DNA from: Altererythrobacter aquiaggeris
GTDB taxonomy: Bacteria; Pseudomonadota; Alphaproteobacteria; Sphingomonadales; Sphingomonadaceae
Direction: 5' to 3'
Length of the DNA: 64,000 bases
NCBI RefSeq assembly: GCF_037154015.1
Contig: NZ_JBANRL010000001.1
Coordinates: forward strand, 806,001 to 870,000
The translations under genes and the position numbers were made by a program. Shown piece by piece: positions 57,210 through 64,000 of this stretch; the stretch's first letter is position 1; every line of letters begins with the position of its first letter. Below the pieces are notes generated by a model that did no database searches, was not told the origin of the DNA, and was given only the letters and a program-made list of their open reading frames with translations.

Positions 57210-57216
57210 TGCGGCC

Positions 57217-57444
57217 ATGCGGACGCTGGTCGAAATTCCTGATGACGACATCAAATGGCTTGACCGGCAAGCGGAGGAGCGCGGTATTTCGCGCACGGCC
57301 ATGGTGCGTGAAGCGGTCGCTCAAATGCGTAGCGGGACGTCGCAAAAGGCTGTCGATGATTTCTTCGGCATGTGGCGTGACCGGTCCGACGTGGGCGACG
57401 GGGCCTGCTTCCAGCGCCGTATCCGGTCTGGTGATGCGCAATGA
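57217..57444 (+). CDS. Ribbon-helix-helix antitoxin of a PIN-type module
   Basis: 75 residues. MRTLVEIPDDDIKWLDRQAE, then ERGISRTAMVREAV is the ribbon-helix-helix fold: a beta strand and two helices that bind DNA as a dimer. The C-terminal half (about 40 residues, AVDDFFGMWRDRSDVGDG) is the usual toxin-binding arm. I chose ATG 57217 because the family opens MRT-like; an in-frame ATG at 57187 would lie inside the predicted promoter. It overlaps the toxin start (ATGA). Confidence 0.82.
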   Translation: MRTLVEIPDDDIKWLDRQAEERGISRTAMVREAVAQMRSGTSQKAVDDFFGMWRDRSDVGDGACFQRRIRSGDAQ

Positions 57445-57806
57445 ATGCGGCCATTTTCGACAGCGCCATTCTGGTTGATGCGCTGGTCGGCCTGTCCACC
57501 GCGCGGACCGAAATTGTCCGCACCCCCGAACGCTGGATAACGCGGCTGGGTTGGACCGAAATCCTTGCGGGGGCCAGCGGCGATGCGGAGCGTGTGGAAC
57601 AGTTTCTCGATCATTTCAAAGTCGCCGAATTGAGCGAGGACATTGCGAGGCGCGGCGCATCGCTGCGCGAACAGCGCGCCAATCTGGCGCTGGCCGATGC
57701 GATCACGCTTGCGACGGCGCAAATAACCGGGCGCATCCTTGTAACCCGCAACGCCAACGCTTTTCCGGCTGAAATGCCCGGAATTCGCATACCCTATACT
57801 CTCTGA
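57441..57806 (+). CDS. PIN-domain toxin (VapC-like)
   Basis: 121 residues of the PIN fold. Acidic residues sit in FDSAILVDAL near the start, in GWTEIL, and in LADAITLA; these would bind Mg for cleaving RNA. In most VapC proteins the next motif is TRNxxDF; here it is TRNANAF, so the fourth acid is missing. It may be weak or use another residue. The cell would be protected by the RHH protein in front. Located between glmU and glmS. Confidence 0.8.
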   Translation: MNAAIFDSAILVDALVGLSTARTEIVRTPERWITRLGWTEILAGASGDAERVEQFLDHFKVAELSEDIARRGASLREQRANLALADAITLATAQITGRILVTRNANAFPAEMPGIRIPYTL

Positions 57807-57821
57807 CTGAAGGCCAAATCC

Positions 57822-59645
57822 ATGTGCGGAATTATCGGAATTGTCGGTACGGAGCCGGTAGCAGACAGGTTGGTGGACGGTCTTCGGCGGATGGAATATC
57901 GCGGCTATGACAGTGCGGGTATTTGCACGTTGGATGGGGGCAAGCTCATCCGCCGCCGGGCCGAGGGGAAACTCGCCAATCTTGTCACCGAGCTTGCGGC
58001 AAATCCGGCGACTGGAGAAGTCGGCATCGCGCACACCCGGTGGGCGACGCATGGCGCGCCCACTGCCAGCAACGCGCACCCGCACGCCACCGATCATCTG
58101 GCACTCGTCCACAATGGCATAATCGAGAATTTCAAGAGCCTGCGCGAAGGGTTGCAGGCACGCGGCAAGATTTTCGAAAGCGAAACCGACAGCGAAGTCG
58201 TGGCTCACCTGATTTCCGAACAGGTCGAGGGCGGCGCTTCTCCGCAAGAGGCGCTGAAGACCGTGCTGCCGCAGCTGCGCGGCGCATTTGCGCTGGCAAT
58301 CGCGTTCAAAAGCCACCCAGACATGATTATCGGCGCACGTCTGGGATCGCCGCTGGTCGTGGGTTACGGCGATGGTGAGACATATCTGGGTTCGGATGCG
58401 CTCGCGCTTGCCCCGCTTACGCAGCAGATTACCTACCTGGAAGAAGGTGACTGGGTGGTGATCCGGCGTGACGGGGCGGAAATATTCAATTCCGAGAACG
58501 AACCCGTCGTTCGCGATATCGTCGCATCGGGTGCATCGGCAGCGGCGGTTGAAAAAGGCCCCTACCGTCATTTCATGCAGAAAGAGATTTTCGAACAGCC
58601 GACAGTGGTCGCCCAGACGCTGAATTCCTACGTCCGCCAGAGCGACCGCAGCGTGGCGTTGCCACAGATGGACTTCGATCTGTCGGAGATCAAACGGATC
58701 ACGATCGTCGCCTGCGGAACAAGCTATTATGCCGGACTGGTTGCGAAATACTGGTTCGAACAGTTTGCCCGCGTACCCGTTGATATCGATGTGGCGAGCG
58801 AGTTTCGCTACCGCGATCCGGTGCTGGAGCCGGGCGGTCTGGCCCTGTTCATTTCTCAAAGCGGCGAAACCGCCGATACGCTGGCGGCGCTGCGTCATTG
58901 CAAGGAAAACGGGCAAACGATTGCGGTCGTGGTCAATGTTCCGACCAGTTCGATGGCGCGGGAGGCAGATTTGCTGTTGCCGACCCATGCCGGCCCGGAA
59001 ATCGGCGTGGCATCGACCAAAGCGTTTACTTGCCAGTTGGCCGTGCTGGCTGCTTTGGCTGCACATCTGGCGGTGCGCCGTGGCCGGATGGACCGCACCG
59101 AAGAAGCCGAAGTGGTGAAACATCTGGTCGAAGCACCCGCAGCGCTGAACGCCGCGCTTGATCACGATGACGATATCGCCGCCATGGCGCATCTGATCGC
59201 GCCCGCGCGCGACGTGCTGTATCTGGGGCGGGGGCCGGATTATCCGTTGGCAATGGAAGGCGCGCTGAAGCTCAAGGAAATCAGTTATATCCATGCCGAA
59301 GGATATGCTTCGGGCGAAATGAAACATGGCCCGATCGCGCTGATCGACGAGAATGTTCCCGTCATCGTGCTGGCCCCGTCCGGACCGTTGTTTGAAAAAA
59401 CCGTTTCCAATATGCAGGAAGTCCGCGCCCGCGGAGGAAAGATTGTTCTGATCTCGGATGCGGAAGGGCTGGAGGAAGCTGGCGAGGGCTGCATGGCAAC
59501 CATCGAAATGCCAAAGGTTCATCCGCTCATCGCGCCGCTGGTTTACGCAGTACCGGTGCAATTGCTCGCTTACCATGTTGCAGTTGCCAAAGGGACCGAT
59601 GTCGATCAGCCGCGAAACCTGGCGAAATCGGTTACCGTGGAATAA
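57822..59645 (+). CDS. glmS: Glucosamine-6-phosphate synthase GlmS
   Basis: 607 residues; makes glucosamine-6-phosphate from fructose-6-phosphate and glutamine. Glutaminase half with Cys2 nucleophile (MCGIIGIVG) and the HTRWATHGAP motif; isomerase half with two SIS domains (CGTSYYAGLVAKYWFE and SQSGETADTLAAL) and the C-terminal tail PRNLAKSVTVE. Together with glmU it forms the UDP-GlcNAc supply. The toxin-antitoxin pair lies in between. Confidence 0.97.
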   Translation: MCGIIGIVGTEPVADRLVDGLRRMEYRGYDSAGICTLDGGKLIRRRAEGKLANLVTELAANPATGEVGIAHTRWATHGAPTASNAHPHATDHLALVHNGIIENFKSLREGLQARGKIFESETDSEVVAHLISEQVEGGASPQEALKTVLPQLRGAFALAIAFKSHPDMIIGARLGSPLVVGYGDGETYLGSDALALAPLTQQITYLEEGDWVVIRRDGAEIFNSENEPVVRDIVASGASAAAVEKGPYRHFMQKEIFEQPTVVAQTLNSYVRQSDRSVALPQMDFDLSEIKRITIVACGTSYYAGLVAKYWFEQFARVPVDIDVASEFRYRDPVLEPGGLALFISQSGETADTLAALRHCKENGQTIAVVVNVPTSSMAREADLLLPTHAGPEIGVASTKAFTCQLAVLAALAAHLAVRRGRMDRTEEAEVVKHLVEAPAALNAALDHDDDIAAMAHLIAPARDVLYLGRGPDYPLAMEGALKLKEISYIHAEGYASGEMKHGPIALIDENVPVIVLAPSGPLFEKTVSNMQEVRARGGKIVLISDAEGLEEAGEGCMATIEMPKVHPLIAPLVYAVPVQLLAYHVAVAKGTDVDQPRNLAKSVTVE

Positions 59646-59705
59646 CTTGCAGCGATGCCGGGCGTCGCGGTATTTACCCGAGCGGGATAACTTCAGCCAC
59701 GTGTT

Positions 59706-59744
59706 TTTACCTGTAAACATTGGTAAATTAACTAACAAATTTAC
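59706..59744. promoter_or_regulatory. AT-rich region with nested inverted repeats before the GGDEF-EAL gene
   Basis: TTTACC (59706-59711) pairs with GGTAAA (59722-59727), and GTAAATT (59723-59729) pairs with AATTTAC (59738-59744). It is the most AT-rich gap in the window and lies 35-70 bp before the GTG start. Promoter or operator function is inferred. Confidence 0.35.
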
Positions 59745-59777
59745 TAGCTCATAACCTTTGCCCGCTACGCGCAATGC

Positions 59778-62129
59778 GTGAGCGACGAAAACCCAGAATT
59801 GCCGATGCTGCCGAAGCGGATGCCGGTGATGGCTGTGCTTGGCCTGTTTGAATCGGACAGCGGTGACTGGTCGCGCCTTCGCGGGCTGCAATATGCCCAT
59901 CTGTCGGAGGTTACGCTGATCCGCGTCGGTGCTCACGCATTATCCGCATTGCTCGTGATCAGCCTGTATTTCGGCAAAGTGCCGCACCTTGCGCTGCTGG
60001 GCTGGATCGCGGCACTGGCAGGCACACTGTATTACTCCGCCAGGTTCGAGCAGAGCTTTGCCGATAACGAGAAGCGCAAAATCACTGTTGCGGAGGTCCG
60101 GTCGCAGGGCACAGGAGCGGCGCTGACGGGAGCCGTGTGGGCGCTGGCCATGGTGCTGTTTCCGCAATACGCCGGGCCGATCGAACAACTGACTGTCTGG
60201 ACCATTGTGGCCAGTCTGATCACCGGTTCGGCACTGCTGCTGGCCGCGGCTCCGGTTGTCACCATACCGTTCCTGCTGCTCACCGGCATACCGGCCTGCA
60301 TCGCCGCTTTGCTAGGCGGGGCTTACGAACTGGCGATAACCATTGCCGTGTTTATCATCGTGGTCATTTACGGCACGATCGAGAGTGCGCGCAGCTATCT
60401 CGCAGCCCGCATTGCCGAAGCCGGAATGGTCGAAAAAGACGAGGTGGTGTCGCTACTTTTGCGCGAATTCGAGGAAAACGAAGCTGACTGGCTGTGGCAG
60501 GTGGACCCCTCGCGCCGGGTGCGCTCCGTCAGTCCGCGTTTTGCATATGCGCTGGGTCATTCCCCTGAAGCGATCGAAGGCAAACCTTTCCTCGAACTTA
60601 TCGCCGGTGCAGCCTGGGAAACGGGACAGTTCCCGCCAAGTCTGCATGATCTGGCAGAACGGCTCAAACGGCGCGAAAATTTTTCGGCATTGTTGGTCAA
60701 GGTCAATATCGGCAAGGCGCAGCGTTGGTGGGAGCTTTCGGGCACGCAAATGCTGGACGAGCACGGCAAGTTCATCGGTTTCCGCGGAGTCGGCTCCGAT
60801 GTGACCGAACAGCGCGAATCGTCGGAAAAGATCGCCTGGCTGGCGCGCTATGACACGCTTACCGGGCTGCCAAACCGGTTAATGGTAACCGAAGCGCTGG
60901 GCGATGCGATGAAATATGCCTCGCAGTGGCGCACCCGCTGCGCATTTCTGATGATCGATCTGGACCGGTTCAAGGCAGTCAACGATTCGCTCGGCCACCT
61001 TGTCGGCGACCGGCTGCTGGCACAGGTGTCCAGCCGTCTGAAAGCCACCATGAGCGAAAACGAACTTTGCGGCCGATTGGGAGGCGACGAATTTGCCATC
61101 GTCATCCGTGACGCGTCGGAATCGGGGATCGTGCGCCGGGTTGCCACAACAGCCATCGAAGCACTTTCAAAGCCGTACGAAGTCGATAATCACACGCTGT
61201 ATATCGGGGCGAGTGTCGGTTCGGCAGCCGGACCGCGCGATGGTTCGACTGTGGAAGAATTGATGCGCAATGCCGATCTTGCGCTTTACCGCGCGAAAGA
61301 CGAGGGCGGCGGCGAGCATTGGTCTTACGAGCCATCGCTGCACGCCACAGCGGAGGAACGGCGCCAGCTTGAATTTTCGCTTCGCCATGCGCTCGATCGC
61401 GGCGAGTTGGAGCTTGCCTATCAACCGGTTGTCGATGCCAATGAAGAAACGCTGGTAAGCTTCGAAGCGCTGCTGCGCTGGAACAGCCCGGAACACGGCA
61501 TTGTCAGCCCCGGCAAGTTCATTCCGATCGCCGAAGACACGCGTCTGATCGTCCCCATTGGCGCATGGGTGATCCACCGTGCCTGCGAGGAAGCGGTCCA
61601 TTGGCCGCAGGATATGCGGATCGCAGTGAATGTGTCGGGTGAACAGCTGCTCGAACCGGAATTCCCTGCGATTGTCGTGGCGGCCCTTTCGAACAGCGGT
61701 CTGCCTGCTCACAGGCTGGAGATCGAGGTTACCGAAAGTATTTTCCTGCGGGATGCGGCTGGCGCCCGGTCCGCACTGGAAAAAATCATGGAGCTGGGCT
61801 GCTCGGTCGCGCTTGACGATTTCGGTACCGGCTATTCCTCGCTCGGATATATCCGCAAATTACGCTTTTCCACGATCAAGGTGGATCGCAGCTTCGTGCA
61901 AGGCGCGGCCAATGGCCATGCCGAAAGCCTGGCCATTATCCGCGCGGTGGTGGCAATGGCCGACAGTCTTGAAATGTCGACGACAGCAGAAGGGGTTGAA
62001 ACTGCGGAGGAAGCCGAACTTATCCGCAATCTGGGCTGCAGCAAAATCCAGGGTTATTATTTTGGCAGGCCAATGCCATCGGCAGAGGCTCGTCAGCTGT
62101 TTATCACCGAGGCGATGAAACGGGCCTGA
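59778..62129 (+). CDS. GGDEF-EAL signalling protein with membrane N-terminus
   Basis: 783 residues. Helices lie between about 45 and 205; a PAS-like sensor runs from about 235 to 350; GGDEF (residues 435-439, GRLGGDEFAIV) and EAL (563-565, SFEALLRW) follow. The RxxD inhibition motif is absent. Both catalytic motifs look intact, including DDFGTGYSS, so it could make or break c-di-GMP. GTG start; ATG 9 codons on is possible. The PilZ protein near 10.5 kb is a candidate receiver in the same genome. Confidence 0.9.
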   Translation: MSDENPELPMLPKRMPVMAVLGLFESDSGDWSRLRGLQYAHLSEVTLIRVGAHALSALLVISLYFGKVPHLALLGWIAALAGTLYYSARFEQSFADNEKRKITVAEVRSQGTGAALTGAVWALAMVLFPQYAGPIEQLTVWTIVASLITGSALLLAAAPVVTIPFLLLTGIPACIAALLGGAYELAITIAVFIIVVIYGTIESARSYLAARIAEAGMVEKDEVVSLLLREFEENEADWLWQVDPSRRVRSVSPRFAYALGHSPEAIEGKPFLELIAGAAWETGQFPPSLHDLAERLKRRENFSALLVKVNIGKAQRWWELSGTQMLDEHGKFIGFRGVGSDVTEQRESSEKIAWLARYDTLTGLPNRLMVTEALGDAMKYASQWRTRCAFLMIDLDRFKAVNDSLGHLVGDRLLAQVSSRLKATMSENELCGRLGGDEFAIVIRDASESGIVRRVATTAIEALSKPYEVDNHTLYIGASVGSAAGPRDGSTVEELMRNADLALYRAKDEGGGEHWSYEPSLHATAEERRQLEFSLRHALDRGELELAYQPVVDANEETLVSFEALLRWNSPEHGIVSPGKFIPIAEDTRLIVPIGAWVIHRACEEAVHWPQDMRIAVNVSGEQLLEPEFPAIVVAALSNSGLPAHRLEIEVTESIFLRDAAGARSALEKIMELGCSVALDDFGTGYSSLGYIRKLRFSTIKVDRSFVQGAANGHAESLAIIRAVVAMADSLEMSTTAEGVETAEEAELIRNLGCSKIQGYYFGRPMPSAEARQLFITEAMKRA

Positions 62130-62150
62130 CCGGTAGTGCCCGCGTCAGGC
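62124..62150. repeat. Stem-loop covering both stop codons of convergent genes
   Basis: GCCTGAC (62124-62130) pairs with GTCAGGC (62144-62150). The TGA stops of the GGDEF-EAL gene and of purQ lie inside the arms. There is no T-run, so terminator function is uncertain. Confidence 0.35.
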
Positions 62151-62822
62151 AGAGGCCAGCGCCCGCATTGCACTTTCGAACAACGCCTTACCGCCGGTGC
62201 CGCCATGCGCGGTTTCGATCGCGCGTTCGGGATGCGGCATCATTCCCAGCACATTGCCCGCCTTGTTCAGCAGTCCGGCGATCTCGCGTGACGAACCGTT
62301 TACGGCATCGGTATACCGAAACGCTACACGGCCTTCACCCTCGATGCGGTCCAGCACGGCATCATCGGCAAAGAAATTGCCATCGTGATGCGCGACCGGA
62401 ATGGTGATCCGCTGCCCGGCGTGATACCGCGACGTGAACAGCGACGAGGCGTTTTCGACAATCAGCTGCGCATCGCGGCAAACAAAATTGATGCCTTCAT
62501 TCCGCATCAGCGCCCCGGGCAGAAGCCCGCTTTCGGTCAGAATCTGGAAACCGTTGCACACGCCAAGAACGGGCACGCCCCGCTCCGCCGCCTTGATAAC
62601 CGAGCGCATGATCGGACTGCGCGATGCCATGGCACCCGAACGCAGGTAATCGCCATATGAAAATCCGCCGGGCAGAGCGATGAAATCAAGGCCGCCGGGC
62701 AAATCGGCATCGCCGTGCCAGACACGCACCGGCGCGGTACCGGAAACCTGTTCGATGGCAACCGCCATATCCCGGTCGCAATTGGACCCCGGAAAAGTGA
62801 TGACCGCAGTTTTGAAAGCCAT
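62145..62822 (-). CDS. purQ: FGAM synthase glutaminase subunit PurQ
   Basis: 225 residues; class I glutaminase giving ammonia to Pur[12 protein letters not shown] has the nucleophile cysteine and [10 protein letters not shown] the His-Glu pair. [12 protein letters not shown] opens the fold. Start at ATG 62822 shares one base with the purS stop (TGATG). Confidence 0.97.
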   Translation of the reverse strand: MAFKTAVITFPGSNCDRDMAVAIEQVSGTAPVRVWHGDADLPGGLDFIALPGGFSYGDYLRSGAMASRSPIMRSVIKAAERGVPVLGVCNGFQILTESGLLPGALMRNEGINFVCRDAQLIVENASSLFTSRYHAGQRITIPVAHHDGNFFADDAVLDRIEGEGRVAFRYTDAVNGSSREIAGLLNKAGNVLGMMPHPERAIETAHGGTGGKALFESAMRALASA

Positions 62823-63064
62823 CAGGCGTTCTCCGATACCTTTTCGATCCGGTAATTTTCGATGACAGTGTTTGCCAGCAACTTGCGGCACATATCGTCC
62901 AGCTGCGCGTCGCTTGTACTGTCAGCAACATCCAGTTCGATCAGACGGCCGATCCGGACATCTTCGATACCGCCGAAACCAAGACCCTCGAGCGCGTGGT
63001 GCACTGCGCGGCCTTGCGGATCGAGCACCCCGGGTTTCAAGCTGACATGGACACTTATTTTCAT
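62822..63064 (-). CDS. purS: FGAM synthase subunit PurS
   Basis: 80 residues. [20 protein letters not shown] and [13 protein letters not shown] are the conserved parts of PurS, which joins PurL and PurQ in the three-part enzyme. It is the first gene of purS-purQ, so a promoter must lie in the 209 nt to its right. The usual purC neighbour is absent upstream. Confidence 0.95.
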   Translation of the reverse strand: MKISVHVSLKPGVLDPQGRAVHHALEGLGFGGIEDVRIGRLIELDVADSTSDAQLDDMCRKLLANTVIENYRIEKVSENA

Positions 63065-63273
63065 GGCATCGGCCTCTGCAATTACCCGGGCGCGGAATGG
63101 ATTAAGTTTCTATGCGCGCAGCCTATGCCGCCAGTGCCCGAAAGGTGCAAGCTGTGCGGGGCCTGTTATCATCCGCGACTTGGTGTAACCTTAGCCGGGT
63201 TAAGGGCCCCGGTGCTGGATGCGCATACAGGGCGCGCATACAGGCCGCCTGGGCCTGCGTAGGAGCTATACGA

Positions 63274-64000
63274 ATGATCGCGACTGAAAAGTTCACCTTT
63301 ACCGGTTCCGGAGGGCACGTTCTGGATGGCCGGCTGGAATTGCCGCGATACGGATCTGCGCGGGCGGCTGCGCTGTTCGCGCATTGCTTCACATGCGGAA
63401 AACAGAGCCGCGCCGCCACGCGCATTGCCGCAGCATTGGCCAAACAGGGCATCGCTGTCTTGCGGTTCGATTTTACCGGGCTTGGCAACAGCGAAGGCGA
63501 TTTTGCCAATGCAGGATTTGTGTCCAACGTCGAGGATTTGACCGCTGCGGCGGCGGCCATGCGCGCGCGCGGTTTGGCGCCTTCGCTGCTCATCGGTCAC
63601 AGTCTGGGCGGGGCCGCGGTCATCGCCGCTGCCAGCCGTATCCCCGAAAGCACGGCCGTGGTCACGCTGGGCGCTCCGTTTGATAGCGCGCATGTGTTTC
63701 ACCACTTCGGAGACGGGGTTGCGCGCATCGAAGCCGAAGGGGAGGCCGATGTTTCGATCGCCGGCCGCAGTTTCAGAGTGGCCAGAGCATTTCTGGAACA
63801 AGGCAGAAACCAGCCGCAGGCGCAGCGGCTGGCGGATCTGGACCGCGCCTTGCTGGTGATGCATTCGCCCACCGATGATGTGGTGGGGATCGATAATGCG
63901 AGCAGCATCTTTCTGGCCGCCAAACATCCCAAAAGCTTCGTTGCGCTGGATGGTGCCGACCATCTGCTGACAACGGCCGGCGCAGCGGAATATGCTGCTT
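63274..64000 (+). CDS. Alpha/beta hydrolase (partial, runs off the window)
   Basis: At least 242 residues. AGGAG is 9 nt before the ATG. HCFTCGKQSRAATRIA is the oxyanion region; GHSLGGAA carries the nucleophile serine; SPTDDVVG holds the aspartate and DGADHLLT the histidine, so the triad is complete. Similar proteins in alphaproteobacteria have a C-terminal OsmC domain, which may lie beyond the edge. Substrate unknown. Confidence 0.87.
   Translation, partial: MIATEKFTFTGSGGHVLDGRLELPRYGSARAAALFAHCFTCGKQSRAATRIAAALAKQGIAVLRFDFTGLGNSEGDFANAGFVSNVEDLTAAAAAMRARGLAPSLLIGHSLGGAAVIAAASRIPESTAVVTLGAPFDSAHVFHHFGDGVARIEAEGEADVSIAGRSFRVARAFLEQGRNQPQAQRLADLDRALLVMHSPTDDVVGIDNASSIFLAAKHPKSFVALDGADHLLTTAGAAEYAA

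Noticed and set aside
57187-57444. Longer antitoxin starting at 57187
   Set aside because: The start lies inside the predicted promoter and the added residues are not like family starts.
57806-57822. glmS ribozyme or riboswitch before glmS
   Set aside because: Only 15 nt separate it from the toxin gene; no room or motif.
57321-59936. 871-codon minus-strand open frame
   Set aside because: Shadow of glmS and its neighbours on the plus strand; no domain and unusual His/Gln-rich composition.
62996-63262. 88-codon frame with CxxCxxC
   Set aside because: Cysteines tempting, but it overlaps purS antisense and has no ribosome site; likely chance.
63169-63963. 264-codon minus-strand frame
   Set aside because: Antisense to the alpha/beta hydrolase, whose catalytic triad is complete.

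Overview
The window is one contiguous stretch of GC-rich alphaproteobacterial chromosome, most likely from the Sphingomonadales and probably near Erythrobacteraceae. The clearest lineage mark is the tmRNA. It is a circularly permuted, split ssrA gene with the acceptor part first, and it encodes the tag ANDNEALALAA. The gene set is compatible: a large TonB receptor, the lptD-surA-pdxA-rsmA cluster, DUF2794, many tiny membrane proteins, and frequent 4-nt stop/start overlaps with GTG or TTG starts. I see no insertion sequence, integrase, prophage, rRNA operon or CRISPR array. Base composition looks even, so this is mostly core genome with a few small accessory pieces.

Layout. 1-10 kb: sulfur amino-acid enzymes (metC, sseA), a proline-rich anchored protein, queF, a tRNA-Thr, a TM2 protein, an RNase H-fold protein next to rarA, a GT4 glycosyltransferase and the proline symporter putP. 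A perfect inverted repeat lies upstream of putP. 10-18 kb: a PilZ protein, a short-chain dehydrogenase, a lipoprotein, typA, a VOC protein and a TonB receptor. 18-28 kb: a YbbA/YbbP-like ABC exporter divergent from a TesA-like lipase, recF, a mini-operon of two paralogous 41-residue membrane peptides with PspC, a lemA/TPM/TPM/NUDIX/SDR run, and mscL.

28-43 kb: split ssrA, a probable arginine-succinyltransferase operon (M20 hydrolase, astA, astB), malate synthase G, lptD-surA-pdxA-rsmA, and pepA followed by a DUF2256 gene and holC. 43-52 kb: ndk, a sulfotransferase, purM and purN (the latter fused to a YjbR-like domain), a DUF2066-like gene with hdaA, a serine acetyltransferase with DUF2794, and a TerC protein. 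52-64 kb: an SDR, an OprP-like porin, gph, glmU, a lipoprotein, an RHH/PIN toxin-antitoxin pair, glmS, a GGDEF-EAL protein, purS-purQ, and the start of an alpha/beta hydrolase cut by the window edge.

How the parts fit. Several pieces are housekeeping modules: outer-membrane assembly (lptD, surA), cell-wall precursor supply (glmU, glmS), purine synthesis (purM, purN, purS, purQ), replication and repair (rarA, recF, holC, hdaA) and ribosome rescue or stress (ssrA, typA). The least explained parts are the twin 41-residue peptides with PspC and the dyad before them, the three related hairpins in and beyond ssrA, the perfect repeat upstream of putP, the PurN fusion, the M20 hydrolase tied to AstAB, and the toxin-antitoxin pair between glmU and glmS.
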